64,000 nucleotides of DNA from Iodobacter violaceini (GTDB lineage Bacteria; Pseudomonadota; Gammaproteobacteria; Burkholderiales; Chitinibacteraceae), in assembly GCF_011601265.1 (NCBI RefSeq), contig NZ_JAAOLX010000013.1, positions 47,916 through 111,915 of the forward strand. Direction: 5' to 3'. Every line of letters begins with the position of its first letter. Within the stretch, counting starts at the first letter, position 1. A model generated the notes under the pieces. That model saw only the letters and a program-made list of their open reading frames with translations. It was not told the DNA's origin and searched no databases. Below are positions 8,570 through 19,400 of this stretch, in pieces. A program made the translations under genes and the position numbers.

Positions 8570-8602
8570 CAGAGCCGTTTCCGTAGGGAACGGCTCTGTT
8601 TT
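8570..8602 (+). terminator. Terminator-like hairpin between tRNA-Trp and secE
   Basis: A stem of about eleven base pairs with a short loop, then TTTT at 8599-8602. It lies inside the tRNA-Trp/secE unit, so it probably sets the ratio of tRNA to mRNA by partial termination, or forms a 3' end for tRNA processing. Confidence 0.65.
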
Positions 8603-8625
8603 ATCCAAGTTTCCGAATCGGACAA

Positions 8626-8979
8626 ATGGTTAGCATCGACAAAATCAAGATCGCAGCATCATTGCTGTTGGTTGCATTGGGCGTTACTGGGTTTTATCTG
8701 GTTCCGGCCGATCAAGGAATTGTTCGCTCATTGCCTGTAGTGCTTAGTTTGGCGCTTGCAGGCTTTGTGCTATGGTTTTCGAATCCTGGTCGCGCGTTTG
8801 TAGATTACGCGCGCGACTCGATTAAAGAAGCGCAGAAAGTTGTGTTTCCTACACGAAAAGAAACCTGGCAGATGACGGGCGTTGTGTTCCTGTTCGTTGG
8901 GGTGTTGTCCCTCTTTATGTGGGGCGTAGACTCCGGTCTGACATGGGTGTTCTATGATCTGATCTTAGGTCGTGGCTAA
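8626..8979 (+). CDS. secE: Preprotein translocase subunit SecE
   Basis: Clamp subunit of the SecYEG channel in the inner membrane. The 117-residue protein has three hydrophobic segments (about 8-27, 36-52 and 84-110), as in the E. coli form. The conserved amphipathic stretch around residues 58-80 (DSIKEAQKVVFPTRKE) contacts SecY. Start ATG 8626 has no strong Shine-Dalgarno. nusG follows after 26 bases. Confidence 0.95.
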   Translation: MVSIDKIKIAASLLLVALGVTGFYLVPADQGIVRSLPVVLSLALAGFVLWFSNPGRAFVDYARDSIKEAQKVVFPTRKETWQMTGVVFLFVGVLSLFMWGVDSGLTWVFYDLILGRG

Positions 8980-9005
8980 AGTAAACAGGAATGCGGAGTA
9001 TCTGA

Positions 9006-9539
9006 ATGTCTATGCGTTGGTATGTGGTACACGCCTATTCCGGCTTTGAAAAAAGTGTGCAAAAGGCGCTGATTGAGCGGATTGAACGTGCTGATATGCA
9101 GCACTTGTTTGGTCAGATCTTGGTGCCAGTTGAAGAAGTGATGGAAGTGAAGGCCGGCACCCGTAAGCTGACCGAGCGGAAACTCTTCCCGGGTTATGTA
9201 TTTGTTGAAATGGAAATGGGTGATGAAACCTGGCACTTAGTTAAGAGTACAGCTAAGGTGAGTGGTTTCATTGGTGGTGTGGGTAATCGTCCTACTCCTT
9301 TGCCTGAGCGTGAAGTTAAATCCATGTTGCAACAAGTTCAGGAAGGGGTTGAAAAACCTCGTCCTAAAATCTTGTTTGAAGTGGGTGAAGAGCTTCGCGT
9401 TACAGAAGGCCCGTTTGCTGATTTCAATGCAACTGTTGTTGATGTTGATTACGACAAGAGCCGGATTAAAGTGTCTGTGCTTATTTTTGGTCGCGCAACA
9501 CCAGTTGAAGTCGATTTTGCACAGGTCGAAAAAACCTGA
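9006..9539 (+). CDS. nusG: Transcription termination/antitermination factor NusG
   Basis: Binds the RNA polymerase clamp and couples it to Rho or ribosomal S10. The 177-residue protein has an N-terminal NGN domain ([13 protein letters not shown] at the start; FPGYVFVEM near residue 60) and a C-terminal KOW domain (about 125-160, [11 protein letters not shown]). ATG 9006 begins in the standard place for the family. Co-transcribed with secE. Confidence 0.97.
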   Translation: MSMRWYVVHAYSGFEKSVQKALIERIERADMQHLFGQILVPVEEVMEVKAGTRKLTERKLFPGYVFVEMEMGDETWHLVKSTAKVSGFIGGVGNRPTPLPEREVKSMLQQVQEGVEKPRPKILFEVGEELRVTEGPFADFNATVVDVDYDKSRIKVSVLIFGRATPVEVDFAQVEKT

Positions 9540-9551
9540 TCTGTGTAGTGT

Positions 9552-9595
9552 AATGCCCTAGGGCATTTTGGTAGGGGAGCGAGTTTTTGCTCGCG
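9552..9595 (+). promoter_or_regulatory. Tandem hairpins in the nusG-rplK gap
   Basis: A perfect 16-bp palindrome centred on CCTAGG (9552-9567) is followed by a GCGAG/CTCGC hairpin (9579-9594). Neither has a good T run. They lie in the leader of the rplKA mRNA, where L1 binds in E. coli; a role as terminator, processing site or L1 site is undecided. Confidence 0.4.
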
Positions 9596-9620
9596 TTTGA
9601 CCCGAATTCAGGAGTTTTAA

Positions 9621-10052
9621 ATGGCTAAGAAAATTATTGGCTATATCAAGCTGCAAGTTCCAGCTGGTAAAGCAAATCCATCGCCACCGATTGGTCCAGC
9701 ATTGGGTCAGCGTGGTCTGAATATTATGAATTTCTGCAAGGAATTCAATGCGGCTACTCAAGGTATCGAGCCAGGTCTGCCAATCCCTGTAGTTATTACT
9801 GCTTTTGCAGACAAATCATTCACCTTCGTGATGAAGAGCCCGCCAGCAACGATCTTGCTGAAAAAGGCTGCTGGTATCACTAAGGGTAGCGCTAAGCCAC
9901 ATACTGACAAAGTTGGTGTTGTGACTCGTGCTCAGCTTGAAGAAATCGTTAAGACCAAGAATGCTGACTTAACTGGCTCTGATATCGACGCAGCAGTGCG
10001 TACTATCGCTGGTTCAGCTCGTTCGATGGGTCTGACCGTGGAGGGTGTGTAA
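9621..10052 (+). CDS. rplK: 50S ribosomal protein L11
   Basis: Part of the GTPase-associated centre; binds 23S rRNA with L10 and is needed for RelA activation. It has 143 residues. The proline-rich N-terminal domain carries [13 protein letters not shown] (about 20-34), the thiostrepton-site region. The C-terminal domain binds rRNA. The start has a CAGGAG ribosome site. The stop abuts rplA's ATG with no gap, so the two are translationally coupled. Confidence 0.98.
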   Translation: MAKKIIGYIKLQVPAGKANPSPPIGPALGQRGLNIMNFCKEFNAATQGIEPGLPIPVVITAFADKSFTFVMKSPPATILLKKAAGITKGSAKPHTDKVGVVTRAQLEEIVKTKNADLTGSDIDAAVRTIAGSARSMGLTVEGV

Positions 10053-10748
10053 ATGGCTAAGCTATCTAAACGCCTGAAGGCTCTGAACGCAACTGTTGAC
10101 TCTAACAAGCTGTACGCTGTTGATGAAGCCATTGCGCTTGTTAAGGCCGCTGCAACTGCTAAATTCAACGAATCGATCGATGTGTCTGTAAATTTAGGTA
10201 TTGACGCACGTAAGTCGGACCAAGTGGTTCGCGGCGCTGTTGTATTACCTAAAGGTACTGGTAAGTCAGTTCGCGTAGCTGTATTTGCACAAGGTGCAAA
10301 TGCTGAAGCTGCTCGTGCTGCTGGTGCAGAAATCGTTGGTTTTGATGATTTAGCTGAATCGATCAAGGCCGGTAATATGGACTTCGACGTTGTTATTGCT
10401 TCTCCGGATGCGATGCGCGTTGTTGGTCAGTTAGGTCAGATTCTGGGCCCGCGCGGCCTGATGCCTAACCCGAAAGTCGGTACTGTGACTCCTAACGTTG
10501 CTGAAGCAGTTAAAAATGCTAAAGCCGGTCAGGTTCAATACCGTACTGATAAAGGTGGTATCGTTCACGCTACAGTAGGTCGCGCAACTTTTGAAGCTGC
10601 TGATCTGAAAGAAAACTTGTTAGCGCTGGTTGATGCGCTGCAAAAAGCTAAACCAGCTTCTTCAAAAGGTGTATACCTTAAGAAGATCGCTGTATCGAGC
10701 ACAATGGGTGTCGGCGTTCGCGTTGAAACCGCTTCGGTAGTAGCTTAA
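10053..10748 (+). CDS. rplA: 50S ribosomal protein L1
   Basis: Forms the mobile L1 stalk that helps release E-site tRNA; also a translational repressor of its own operon in E. coli. It has 231 residues, the usual length, with the signature [20 protein letters not shown] near residues 126-145. It begins immediately after the rplK stop. A long leader separates it from rplJ. Confidence 0.98.
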   Translation: MAKLSKRLKALNATVDSNKLYAVDEAIALVKAAATAKFNESIDVSVNLGIDARKSDQVVRGAVVLPKGTGKSVRVAVFAQGANAEAARAAGAEIVGFDDLAESIKAGNMDFDVVIASPDAMRVVGQLGQILGPRGLMPNPKVGTVTPNVAEAVKNAKAGQVQYRTDKGGIVHATVGRATFEAADLKENLLALVDALQKAKPASSKGVYLKKIAVSSTMGVGVRVETASVVA

Positions 10749-10782
10749 GTATTTAATGGAGTCAGCCTTTGTGCTGACTCAG

Positions 10783-10945
10783 TCGACTTTGGGCTTGGCG
10801 GAATATTGCCAAGGTTGTCAAAGACCGTAGGTGCCATAAGATTTCTTGTGGCTTAATCCGGCTCCCAAAAGCCAGCCTACGCAGACGGTGCGCCCGAATC
10901 TATAGGCTCTAGTGGCATCACCTTTAAGGTGGTGTTGTTTTAAGT
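10783..10945 (+). ncRNA. Ribosomal protein L10 leader (rplJL autoregulatory mRNA element)
   Basis: The 274-base gap before rplJ holds the conserved L10-leader core: CCGTAGGTGCC (10825-10835) faces CCTACGCAGACGG (10876-10888), the kink-turn site bound by the L10-(L7/L12) complex to block rplJL translation. A hairpin GAGTCAGC/GCTGACTC (10759-10780) precedes it, and a hairpin with a T-rich tail (10916-10941) ends it. Confidence 0.75.
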
Positions 10946-11022
10946 CTCCTGAAGCAAAGGTCGCCGTTTGATTGGGTGGTGTGATTTATTCGCACTGAAC
11001 TACTAACCAATGGAGGTAGACC

Positions 11023-11565
11023 TTGAGTCTCAATCTTGAAGACAAAAAGGCGGTAGTCGCTGAGATTACAGCAGAAGTTGCTAAAGCTCAGACGGTTATT
11101 ATCGCTGAATACCGAGGTATCGGCGTTGCAAGCATGACTACACTGCGCAAACAAGCGCGTGAGTCAGGTGTGTACCTGCGTGTTCTGAAGAACACACTGG
11201 CACGCCGTGCGGTTGCAGGAACTCCGTTCGCTGAGCTGGCTGACCAAATGGTTGGCCCGCTGGTGTACGGTATTTCTGAAGACCCGGTTGCTGCGGCAAA
11301 AGTCCTGAACACATTCTCAAAGAAAGACGAGAAAATCGTGATCAAGGCTGGTTCTTATGATGGTAAGGTAATGAATGCAGCAGAAGTAGCAGTGCTTGCA
11401 TCTATTCCAGGTCGTGAAGAACTGTTGTCCAAGCTGCTGTACGTTATGCAAGCACCGATGGCTGGTTTCGCACGTGGCCTTGCCGCGCTGGCAGAGAAGA
11501 AGTCCGAAGGCGTTGCCGCACCGGTGGAGGCTGCAGAAGCCCCAGCCGAAGAAGCAACCGCATAA
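11023..11565 (+). CDS. rplJ: 50S ribosomal protein L10
   Basis: Base of the L7/L12 stalk; 180 residues. The N-terminal rRNA-binding domain has [16 protein letters not shown] and [11 protein letters not shown]; the C-terminal helix binds L7/L12 dimers and ends in an Ala/Glu-rich tail. The start is TTG 11023, chosen because Neisseria L10 begins MSLN at exactly this point and GGAGGT lies five bases upstream. The rare start codon fits tight translational control by the leader. Confidence 0.96.
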   Translation: MSLNLEDKKAVVAEITAEVAKAQTVIIAEYRGIGVASMTTLRKQARESGVYLRVLKNTLARRAVAGTPFAELADQMVGPLVYGISEDPVAAAKVLNTFSKKDEKIVIKAGSYDGKVMNAAEVAVLASIPGREELLSKLLYVMQAPMAGFARGLAALAEKKSEGVAAPVEAAEAPAEEATA

Positions 11566-11625
11566 ACGATTACTTAAACACGATTGTTGTATTAAAACAG
11601 ACAAGATTTTCAGGAGTATTAATAA

Positions 11626-11994
11626 ATGGCTCTGACTAAAGACGATATCCTCGAAGCAGTATCTGCTTTAACCGTAATGGAATTGAATGAGCTGGTTAAG
11701 GCATTCGAAGAAAAGTTTGGCGTTTCTGCTGCTGCTGTTGCAGTTGCAGGCCCAGCTGCTGCTGGTGCTGCTGTTGAAGAAAAAACAGAATTCGACGTAA
11801 TTCTGACTGGCGCTGGCGCTAACAAAGTGGGCACGATCAAGATCGTTCGCGAACTGACAGGTCTTGGCCTGAAAGAAGCGAAGGACCTGGTTGACGGCGC
11901 TCCTAAGTCTCTGAAAGAAGGCATTTCTAAGGCTGATGCAGAAGCTATGGTTAAGAAACTCGTTGAAGCTGGTGCAACAGCTGAGATGAAGTAA
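11626..11994 (+). CDS. rplL: 50S ribosomal protein L7/L12
   Basis: Stalk protein present in several copies that recruits translational GTPases. It has 122 residues: an N-terminal dimerisation domain (1-33), an Ala/Val-rich hinge (about 35-53) and a C-terminal domain with [10 protein letters not shown] and [21 protein letters not shown] lies upstream of ATG 11626. Confidence 0.98.
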   Translation: MALTKDDILEAVSALTVMELNELVKAFEEKFGVSAAAVAVAGPAAAGAAVEEKTEFDVILTGAGANKVGTIKIVRELTGLGLKEAKDLVDGAPKSLKEGISKADAEAMVKKLVEAGATAEMK

Positions 11995-12016
11995 GCATCC
12001 TTTAGGATGTAGTGAA

Positions 12017-12045
12017 GGCAGGCGGAGGAATCCGCCTGCCCTTTT
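12017..12045 (+). terminator. rplL-rpoB attenuator
   Basis: A perfect ten-base-pair stem (12017-12026 with 12031-12040), GGAA loop and TTTT tail lie 22 bases after rplL. The position matches the E. coli attenuator that lets only part of the transcription continue into rpoBC. Confidence 0.8.
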
Positions 12046-12139
12046 GCGTTTGTGTCTATTGCTTAGCTTACAGCTGATCCCGATATTTGTCGGTTAGCGG
12101 AATCCAGCTTGTGTTCTTTGCAAGCAGTTGTCAAACCGG

Positions 12140-12177
12140 AAACCGCTCACAAACACGTTGGCGGGCGTTTGCGGTTT
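12140..12177 (+). promoter_or_regulatory. Hairpin in the rpoB leader
   Basis: AAACCGC (12140-12146) pairs with GCGGTTT (12171-12177), with an inner AAAC/GTTT helix. It lies 30 bases ahead of the rpoB start and could serve as an RNase III/RNase E processing site or autogenous control site; function is inferred from location only. Confidence 0.4.
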
Positions 12178-12207
12178 GTCCTTTGCGCCCCACTCCATGG
12201 AGAGTTT

Positions 12208-15200
12208 ATGAGTATGAAATACTCGTTCACTGAGAAAAAACGCATTCGTAAAAGTTTTGCGAAACGGAAGAGCGTCCTTGAGGTGCCGTTCCTGCTCGCA
12301 ACACAGATCGATTCTTATAGCGAATACCTGCAACTAGGGGTTCCGGCCGATTCGCGCCGGATGATCGGTTTACAGGCAGCGTTTAATTCGATTTTCCCTA
12401 TCGTCTCTCATAACGAAAACGCTCGATTGGAGTTTGTGCATTACTCCCTCGGCGATCCTGCTTTTGATGTGCTTGAGTGCCAGCAGCGAGGAATTACCTT
12501 CGCTGCCCCACTGCGCGCACGCGTACGTCTCGTGATCATGGATCGCGAAGCGTCTAAACCAACGATCAAAGAAGTAAAAGAACAAGACGTGTACTTTGGC
12601 GAAGTGCCATTGATGACACGTACCGGTTCTTTTGTGATCAACGGTACAGAGCGGGTTATTGTTAGCCAGTTACACCGCTCTCCTGGCGTGTTCTTTGAGC
12701 ACGACAAGGGTAAGACTCACTCTTCAGGCAAGCTCTTGTTCTCGGCACGGATTATTCCGTACCGCGGCTCCTGGCTGGATTTTGAGTTTGATCCAAAAGA
12801 TCTGTTGTTCTTCCGTATCGACCGTCGTCGCAAGATGCCGGTAACTACCCTGCTGAAAGCTCTGGGTTACAACCCGGAACAAATCCTGGCTGGTTTCTTC
12901 GATACCGATACTTTCCTGATGGACGAAGATGGCCTGTGCTTAGAGCTGGTGTCAGAACGCCTGAAAGGTGAAGTTGCGAAGTTCGATATCGTTGCTGATG
13001 ACGGCAAAGTACTCGTTCAAAAAGATAAGCGTATTACAGCTAAAACTATTCGCGATATTAACGCGTCTGGTTTGCAAAAGATTCCAGTGCCACTGGACTT
13101 CTTCTATGGCCGTATTCTGGCGCACAACGTTGTTGACCCTATTACCGGCGAAGTGCTGGCTAAGGCCAATGAAGAAGTGACCGAAGATCTGGCTGTTAAG
13201 CTGGATATGGCAGATGTGAAGTCTGTGAAAGTGCTGTACGTGAATGATCTGGATCAGGGCGCGTTCCTGTCGCAGACACTGCGTTCAGACGATGTGGCTG
13301 ATCAGTATGGTGCCCGTGTTGCAATCTATCGCATGATGCGCCCTGGTGAGCCGCCAACCGAAGATTCAGTTGAAGCGCTGTTCAAGGGCCTGTTCTTCGC
13401 CCCAGAGCGTTACGATTTGTCTGCTGTTGGCCGCATGAAGTTTAACCGCCGTGCTTATCCGGATCGCTTAGAAGAAAAAGCACCGGGCTGGCAGCGTCGT
13501 TTCTACGAAGAAGCGGGTCCGCGTGGTGTTGAAGGCGCAGGTATTCTGTGCACAGAAGACATCATTGCCGTGATCGGTATTCTCTTAGAATTGCGTAACG
13601 GCCGTGGCGATATCGATGATATCGATCACTTGGGTAATCGTCGTGTGCGCTCGGTGGGTGAGTTGGCTGAAAACCAATTCCGCGCTGGCTTGGTTCGTGT
13701 AGAACGCGCTGTTAAAGAGCGTTTGTCACAAGCTGAATCAGACAACCTGATGCCGCATGACCTGATTAATGCCAAGCCTGTTTCGGCTGCAATCAAAGAG
13801 TTCTTTGGTTCATCCCAGTTGTCGCAGTTTATGGATCAGACCAACCCATTGTCAGAAATCACGCACAAGCGTCGTGTTTCTGCTCTGGGACCAGGCGGTT
13901 TGACTCGTGAGCGCGCTGGCTTTGAAGTTCGTGACGTGCATCCGACGCATTACGGTCGTGTTTGCCCGATCGAAACACCGGAAGGTCCAAACATTGGTCT
14001 GATCAACTCGCTCTCTTGCTATGCGCGTACCAACAGCTACGGCTTCCTGGAAACGCCTTACCGCAAAGTGATCGATTGTAAGGTTACTGATGAAATTGAA
14101 TACTTGTCTGCGATTGAAGAGGGCAAGTACGTTGTAGCTCAGGCGAATGCCGAGTTCGACGAAGAAGGCCGTTTGACCGACGAGTTAGTGACTTGCCGTT
14201 CTAATGGCGACACGATCGTGGCTACGCCAGATCGCGTGCAGTACATGGATGTGGCGCCTAGCCAGATCGTATCGGTTGCTGCTTCCCTGATTCCGTTCCT
14301 GGAACACGATGACGCCAACCGTGCGCTGATGGGTGCCAACATGCAGCGTCAGGCTGTTCCTTGCTTACGTGCACAAGCACCGTATGTAGGTACAGGTATT
14401 GAACGCACATGTGCAACTGACTCGGGTACTGCAGTGACTGCATTACGCGGCGGTGTGGTTGATTATGTTGATGCAGCGCGTGTTGTTATTCGTGTAAACG
14501 ATGACGAAGCGATTGCGGGTGAAACAGGTGTCGATATTTACAACCTGATTAAATTTACCCGTTCTAACCAGAACACCAACACTAATCAGAAACCAGTTGT
14601 TGTTCGTGGCAGCATTATTGCCAAGGGCGATGTGATTGCGGATGGTGCGTCAACTGACTTGGGCGAAATGGCTCTGGGTCAGAACATGACCATCGCGTTT
14701 ATGCCATGGAACGGCTTCAACTTCGAAGATTCGATTCTGATCTCTGAAGATGTGGTTGCCAACGATCGCTACACTTCGATTCACATCGAAGAGCTGAACG
14801 TGATGGCGCGTGACACCAAGCTGGGCGCTGAAGAAATTACCCGTGATATTTCCAATCTGTCCGAGCGCATGCTGGGCCGTCTGGATGAATCCGGCGTGGT
14901 TTACATCGGTGCTGAAGTAGAAGCCGGCGATGTATTGTGCGGTAAGGTGACACCTAAGGGTGAAACCCAGCTGACTCCTGAAGAAAAGCTCTTGCGGGCG
15001 ATTTTCGGTGAAAAAGCATCCGACGTTAAAGATACTTCGCTGCGCGTGCCGTCAGGCATGGTGGGTACCGTTATCGACGTGCAAGTGTTCACTCGTGAAG
15101 GCGTGGAGCGCGATCGTCGTGCCCAGTCCATTATTGATGATCAACTGCGTCGTTATCGCCAGGATCTGAACGATCAGTTGCGTATTGTACAAAGCGATTT

Positions 15201-16392
15201 GTTTGAACGTATTGAACGTATGATCGTGGGTAAAGTAGCCAACGGCGGCCCGATGCGTCTGGCTAAGGGCGTTGAAATCACCAAAGAATATTTGCTTGGT
15301 TTACCAGCAAAAATTGATTGGTTTGATATCCGCCTGGCAGACGAAGAATCTGCCCGCCAGCTGGAAGCCATGAAAGACCTGATTGGCCAGATGCGTACTG
15401 AGTTTGACCTGCGTTTCGAAGATAAAAAACGCAAGCTGACTCAAGGTGACGAATTGCCACCTGGCGTGATCAAAATGGTTAAGGTATATGTGGCCGTTAA
15501 ACGCCGCCTGCAGCCTGGCGATAAGATGGCCGGCCGTCACGGTAACAAGGGTGTGGTTTCCAAGATTCTGCCGATTGAAGATCTGCCATACATGGCAGAT
15601 GGTAAAACGGTAGATATCGTTCTGAACCCATTGGGCGTACCTTCGCGTATGAACATTGGTCAGATTCTGGAAATGCACTTGGGTTGGGCAGCTAAGGGTA
15701 TTGGTCAGCGCATTGATGCGATGCTCCGTGAGCAACGTAACGGCATGCTGGTTGATATGCGTGCTTACTTGAACAAGATCTATAACACCAGTGGTAAGAC
15801 CGAAGATATCGACGGTCTCTCTGATGAAGAGCTGATCGAGTTGGCTAATGGTCTGCGCAACGGTATGACTTTTGCAAGCCCGGTATTTGACGGCGCGAAA
15901 GAGTCTGAAATCTATCAGATGCTGGACTTGGCTTACCCAAGCGAAGATCCGCATACCCAGTTACTGGACTTCAACAGCAGCAAGACACAAATGCAGCTGT
16001 TTGATGGCCGTAACGGTGAGCCATTTGAGCGCAAGGTAACGGTTGGTGTAATGCACTACCTGAAGCTGCATCACCTGGTTGACGATAAGATGCATGCTCG
16101 TTCCACCGGTCCTTACTCACTTGTTACGCAACAACCACTGGGCGGTAAAGCTCAGTTTGGTGGTCAGCGCTTCGGGGAGATGGAGGTTTGGGCGTTGGAA
16201 GCATACGGTGCAGCTTACACCTTGCAAGAAATGCTGACTGTGAAGTCGGATGATGTAAATGGTCGTACTAAGGTGTATGAAAACATCGTGAAGGGCGATC
16301 ACCGGATTGATGCGGGCATGCCGGAATCCTTCAATGTGCTTGTGAAGGAAATCCGCTCACTCGGTATCGATATCGATCTGGAAACGTATTGA
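12208..16392 (+). CDS. rpoB: RNA polymerase beta subunit
   Basis: Catalytic-core subunit of RNA polymerase; 1394 residues. ATG 12208 is preceded by GGAG, and the encoded start aligns with Neisseria RpoB; a second in-frame ATG at 12214 is possible. The rifampicin pocket (about residues 533-562) is wild type, with [26 protein letters not shown] and the Asp, His and Ser positions most often mutated in resistance unchanged. The DNA/RNA-binding [13 protein letters not shown] and the C-terminal [20 protein letters not shown] are present. rpoC follows after 66 bases. Confidence 0.99.
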   Translation: MSMKYSFTEKKRIRKSFAKRKSVLEVPFLLATQIDSYSEYLQLGVPADSRRMIGLQAAFNSIFPIVSHNENARLEFVHYSLGDPAFDVLECQQRGITFAAPLRARVRLVIMDREASKPTIKEVKEQDVYFGEVPLMTRTGSFVINGTERVIVSQLHRSPGVFFEHDKGKTHSSGKLLFSARIIPYRGSWLDFEFDPKDLLFFRIDRRRKMPVTTLLKALGYNPEQILAGFFDTDTFLMDEDGLCLELVSERLKGEVAKFDIVADDGKVLVQKDKRITAKTIRDINASGLQKIPVPLDFFYGRILAHNVVDPITGEVLAKANEEVTEDLAVKLDMADVKSVKVLYVNDLDQGAFLSQTLRSDDVADQYGARVAIYRMMRPGEPPTEDSVEALFKGLFFAPERYDLSAVGRMKFNRRAYPDRLEEKAPGWQRRFYEEAGPRGVEGAGILCTEDIIAVIGILLELRNGRGDIDDIDHLGNRRVRSVGELAENQFRAGLVRVERAVKERLSQAESDNLMPHDLINAKPVSAAIKEFFGSSQLSQFMDQTNPLSEITHKRRVSALGPGGLTRERAGFEVRDVHPTHYGRVCPIETPEGPNIGLINSLSCYARTNSYGFLETPYRKVIDCKVTDEIEYLSAIEEGKYVVAQANAEFDEEGRLTDELVTCRSNGDTIVATPDRVQYMDVAPSQIVSVAASLIPFLEHDDANRALMGANMQRQAVPCLRAQAPYVGTGIERTCATDSGTAVTALRGGVVDYVDAARVVIRVNDDEAIAGETGVDIYNLIKFTRSNQNTNTNQKPVVVRGSIIAKGDVIADGASTDLGEMALGQNMTIAFMPWNGFNFEDSILISEDVVANDRYTSIHIEELNVMARDTKLGAEEITRDISNLSERMLGRLDESGVVYIGAEVEAGDVLCGKVTPKGETQLTPEEKLLRAIFGEKASDVKDTSLRVPSGMVGTVIDVQVFTREGVERDRRAQSIIDDQLRRYRQDLNDQLRIVQSDLFERIERMIVGKVANGGPMRLAKGVEITKEYLLGLPAKIDWFDIRLADEESARQLEAMKDLIGQMRTEFDLRFEDKKRKLTQGDELPPGVIKMVKVYVAVKRRLQPGDKMAGRHGNKGVVSKILPIEDLPYMADGKTVDIVLNPLGVPSRMNIGQILEMHLGWAAKGIGQRIDAMLREQRNGMLVDMRAYLNKIYNTSGKTEDIDGLSDEELIELANGLRNGMTFASPVFDGAKESEIYQMLDLAYPSEDPHTQLLDFNSSKTQMQLFDGRNGEPFERKVTVGVMHYLKLHHLVDDKMHARSTGPYSLVTQQPLGGKAQFGGQRFGEMEVWALEAYGAAYTLQEMLTVKSDDVNGRTKVYENIVKGDHRIDAGMPESFNVLVKEIRSLGIDIDLETY

Positions 16393-16397
16393 TTCGT

Positions 16398-16435
16398 GGG
16401 GTAGCAGATGGCGGGCACAGTGCCCGCCATACCCC
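16398..16435 (+). promoter_or_regulatory. Strong hairpin in the rpoB-rpoC gap
   Basis: A perfect ten-base-pair stem with three-base loop (16408-16430) is enclosed by a further five-base-pair GGGGT/ACCCC helix. No T run follows. It fills most of the 66-base gap and most likely marks mRNA processing or stabilises the rpoC 5' end. Confidence 0.5.
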
Positions 16436-16458
16436 GAACGCCTCACTGGAGTCAAAGA

Positions 16459-19400
16459 ATGAAAGGCTTACTCGAACTCTTCAAGCAAGTAGCTGCAAAT
16501 GAAGAATTTGATGCGATTAAGATCGGTCTGGCATCGCCGGAAAAAATCCGCTCTTGGTCGTTCGGCGAAGTAAAAAAGCCGGAAACCATTAACTACCGTA
16601 CATTTAAGCCAGAACGTGATGGCTTATTTTGCGCGCGTATTTTTGGCCCAATCAAAGATTACGAATGCCTGTGCGGTAAGTACAAACGCCTGAAGCACCG
16701 TGGTGTGATCTGTGAGAAGTGCGGTGTGGAAGTGACCCTGTCCAAGGTTCGTCGCGACCGCATGGGGCACATCGAGCTGGCCAGCCCGGTTGCACACATC
16801 TGGTTCCTGAAATCCCTGCCATCGCGTCTGGGTATGGTGCTTGATATTCCATTGCGTGATATCGAACGCGTACTTTACTTCGAAGGTTTTGTGGTGATCG
16901 AGCCAGGCATGACGCCGCTGACCCGTGGCCAGTTGCTGACTGAAGAAGATTACTTCAACAAAGTTGAAGAGTACGGTGACGAATTCGTAGCCCTGATGGG
17001 TGCGGAAGCGGTGCGTGAACTCCTGAAGAGCATGGATGTAGAAGACCAAATCACCACCTTGCGTGCTGAATTGTCCTCCACCGGCTCTGAAACCAAAATC
17101 AAGAAGATTTCCAAGCGCCTGAAAGTGCTGGAAGCCTTCCAGCGTTCCGGCATCAAGCCAGAATGGATGGTTCTGGAAGTTCTGCCTGTATTGCCGCCAG
17201 AATTACGTCCTTTAGTACCATTGGATGGTGGTCGTTTCGCGACTTCAGATCTGAATGATCTGTATCGTCGCGTGATTAACCGTAATAACCGTCTGAAACG
17301 TCTTTTAGAATTGCGCGCGCCTGAAATTATCGTGCGTAATGAAAAGCGTATGTTGCAGGAAGCGGTTGATTCCTTGCTCGATAACGGTCGTCGCGGCAAA
17401 GCGATGACTGGTGCGAACAAGCGTCCTCTGAAATCCCTGGCCGATATGATCAAGGGTAAGGGCGGTCGTTTCCGTCAGAACTTGTTGGGTAAGCGCGTAG
17501 ATTATTCTGGTCGTTCGGTTATTACCGTTGGCCCGACACTGCGTCTGCATCAGTGCGGCTTGCCAAAACTGATGGGTCTGGAGCTGTTTAAGCCATTTAT
17601 TTTCCATAAGCTTGAAGTGCTTGGTCTTGCGACCACCATTAAAGCGGCTAAGAAAATGGTTGAAGCTCAGGATCCGGTAGTTTGGGACATCCTGGAAGAC
17701 GTGATTCGCGAACATCCGATTCTTCTGAACCGTGCGCCAACGCTTCACCGCTTGGGTATTCAAGCGTTTGAGCCTGTGTTGATCGAAGGTAAGGCGATTC
17801 AACTGCACCCACTCGTCTGCGCGGCATTCAATGCCGACTTCGACGGTGACCAGATGGCTGTTCACGTTCCGCTGAGCCTTGAGGCACAGATGGAAGCACG
17901 CACGCTGATGCTGGCTTCTAACAACGTATTGTCGCCAGCTAATGGCGAGCCAATTATCGTTCCTTCGCAGGATATCGTGCTGGGTCTGTACTACATGACT
18001 CGTGAACGTATCAATGCCAAGGGCGAGGGCATGAACCTGATCGACGTAAGCGAAGCAATGCGCGCTTATGCGAGCAAGGAAGTGACCCTGCAAACACGCG
18101 TTGATATCCGCTTGAAAGAATGGGTAAAAGACGAAGACGGCGAATGGCAAGCTCAGATGGTGCGCCGCAGCACTACAGTAGGCCGTGCGATCCTGTCTGA
18201 AATCCTGCCTAAGGGCCTCGATTTCAGCCATATCGACAAAGCGCTGAAAAAGAAAGAAATTGGTAAGCTGATTAACGCCTCATTCCGCCGCTGCGGTTTG
18301 AAAGATACTGTTATTTTTGCTGACCAGCTGATGTACACCGGTTTTGCCTATTCGACACGCGGCGGTATCTCGATTTGCGTTGACGATATGGTTGTGCCGG
18401 ATAAAAAGGTTCAGCTGCTGGCTGAATCCTACGCTGAAGTACGCGAGATCGAGCATCAGTACAGCTCCGGTCTGGTGACTCAGGGTGAGCGTTATAACAA
18501 GGTTGTGGATATCTGGGGCCGTGCCGGTGATCAGATTGCCAAGGCGATGATGGATCAGCTCGGTAAAGAGAAGGTCATTAACCGCGAAGGCAAAGAAGTT
18601 GATCAGGACTCGTTCAACTCAGTGTTTATGATGGCCGATTCCGGTGCCCGCGGTTCTGCAGCGCAGATTCGCCAGCTGGCCGGTATGCGGGGTTTGATGG
18701 CTAAACCGGACGGTTCGATTATTGAAACGCCGATTACCACTAACTTCCGTGAAGGTCTGACCGTTCTTCAGTACTTTATCTCGACTCACGGTGCACGTAA
18801 GGGTCTGGCAGATACGGCGCTGAAAACAGCGAACTCCGGTTACCTGACTCGTCGTCTGGTTGACGTTACACAAGACTTGGTTGTAATCGAAGACGATTGC
18901 GGCACCAAGAACGGTGTGGTCATGAAGGCGGTTGTACAGGGTGGTGATGTGATTGAAGCCCTGCGTGACCGTATTCTGGGTCGCGTTGTTGTGCTTGATG
19001 TGATCGATCCTGTTACGCATGAAACAGTGTTCCCGGTGGGTACATTGCTTGGTGAAGACGAAGTAGACGAAATCGAACACCTTGGTGTTGATGAAGTTAA
19101 AGTTCGCACACCACTTTCATGCGAAACACGCTACGGCCTGTGCGCTAAGTGTTATGGTCGTGACTTGGGTCGTGGTCACCTTGTAAATACAGGTGAAGCT
19201 GTTGGTGTTATTGCAGCTCAGTCGATTGGTGAGCCGGGTACCCAGCTGACCATGCGTACTTTCCACATCGGGGGTGCGGCTTCTCGTGCTGCGGCTGCAA
19301 CGCAAGTTGAAGCTAAGTCCAGCGGTAATATCGCGTACAGCCCTAATATGCGCTACGTGACCAATGCCAAGGGCGATCCGGTTGTAATTGCGCGCTCTGC

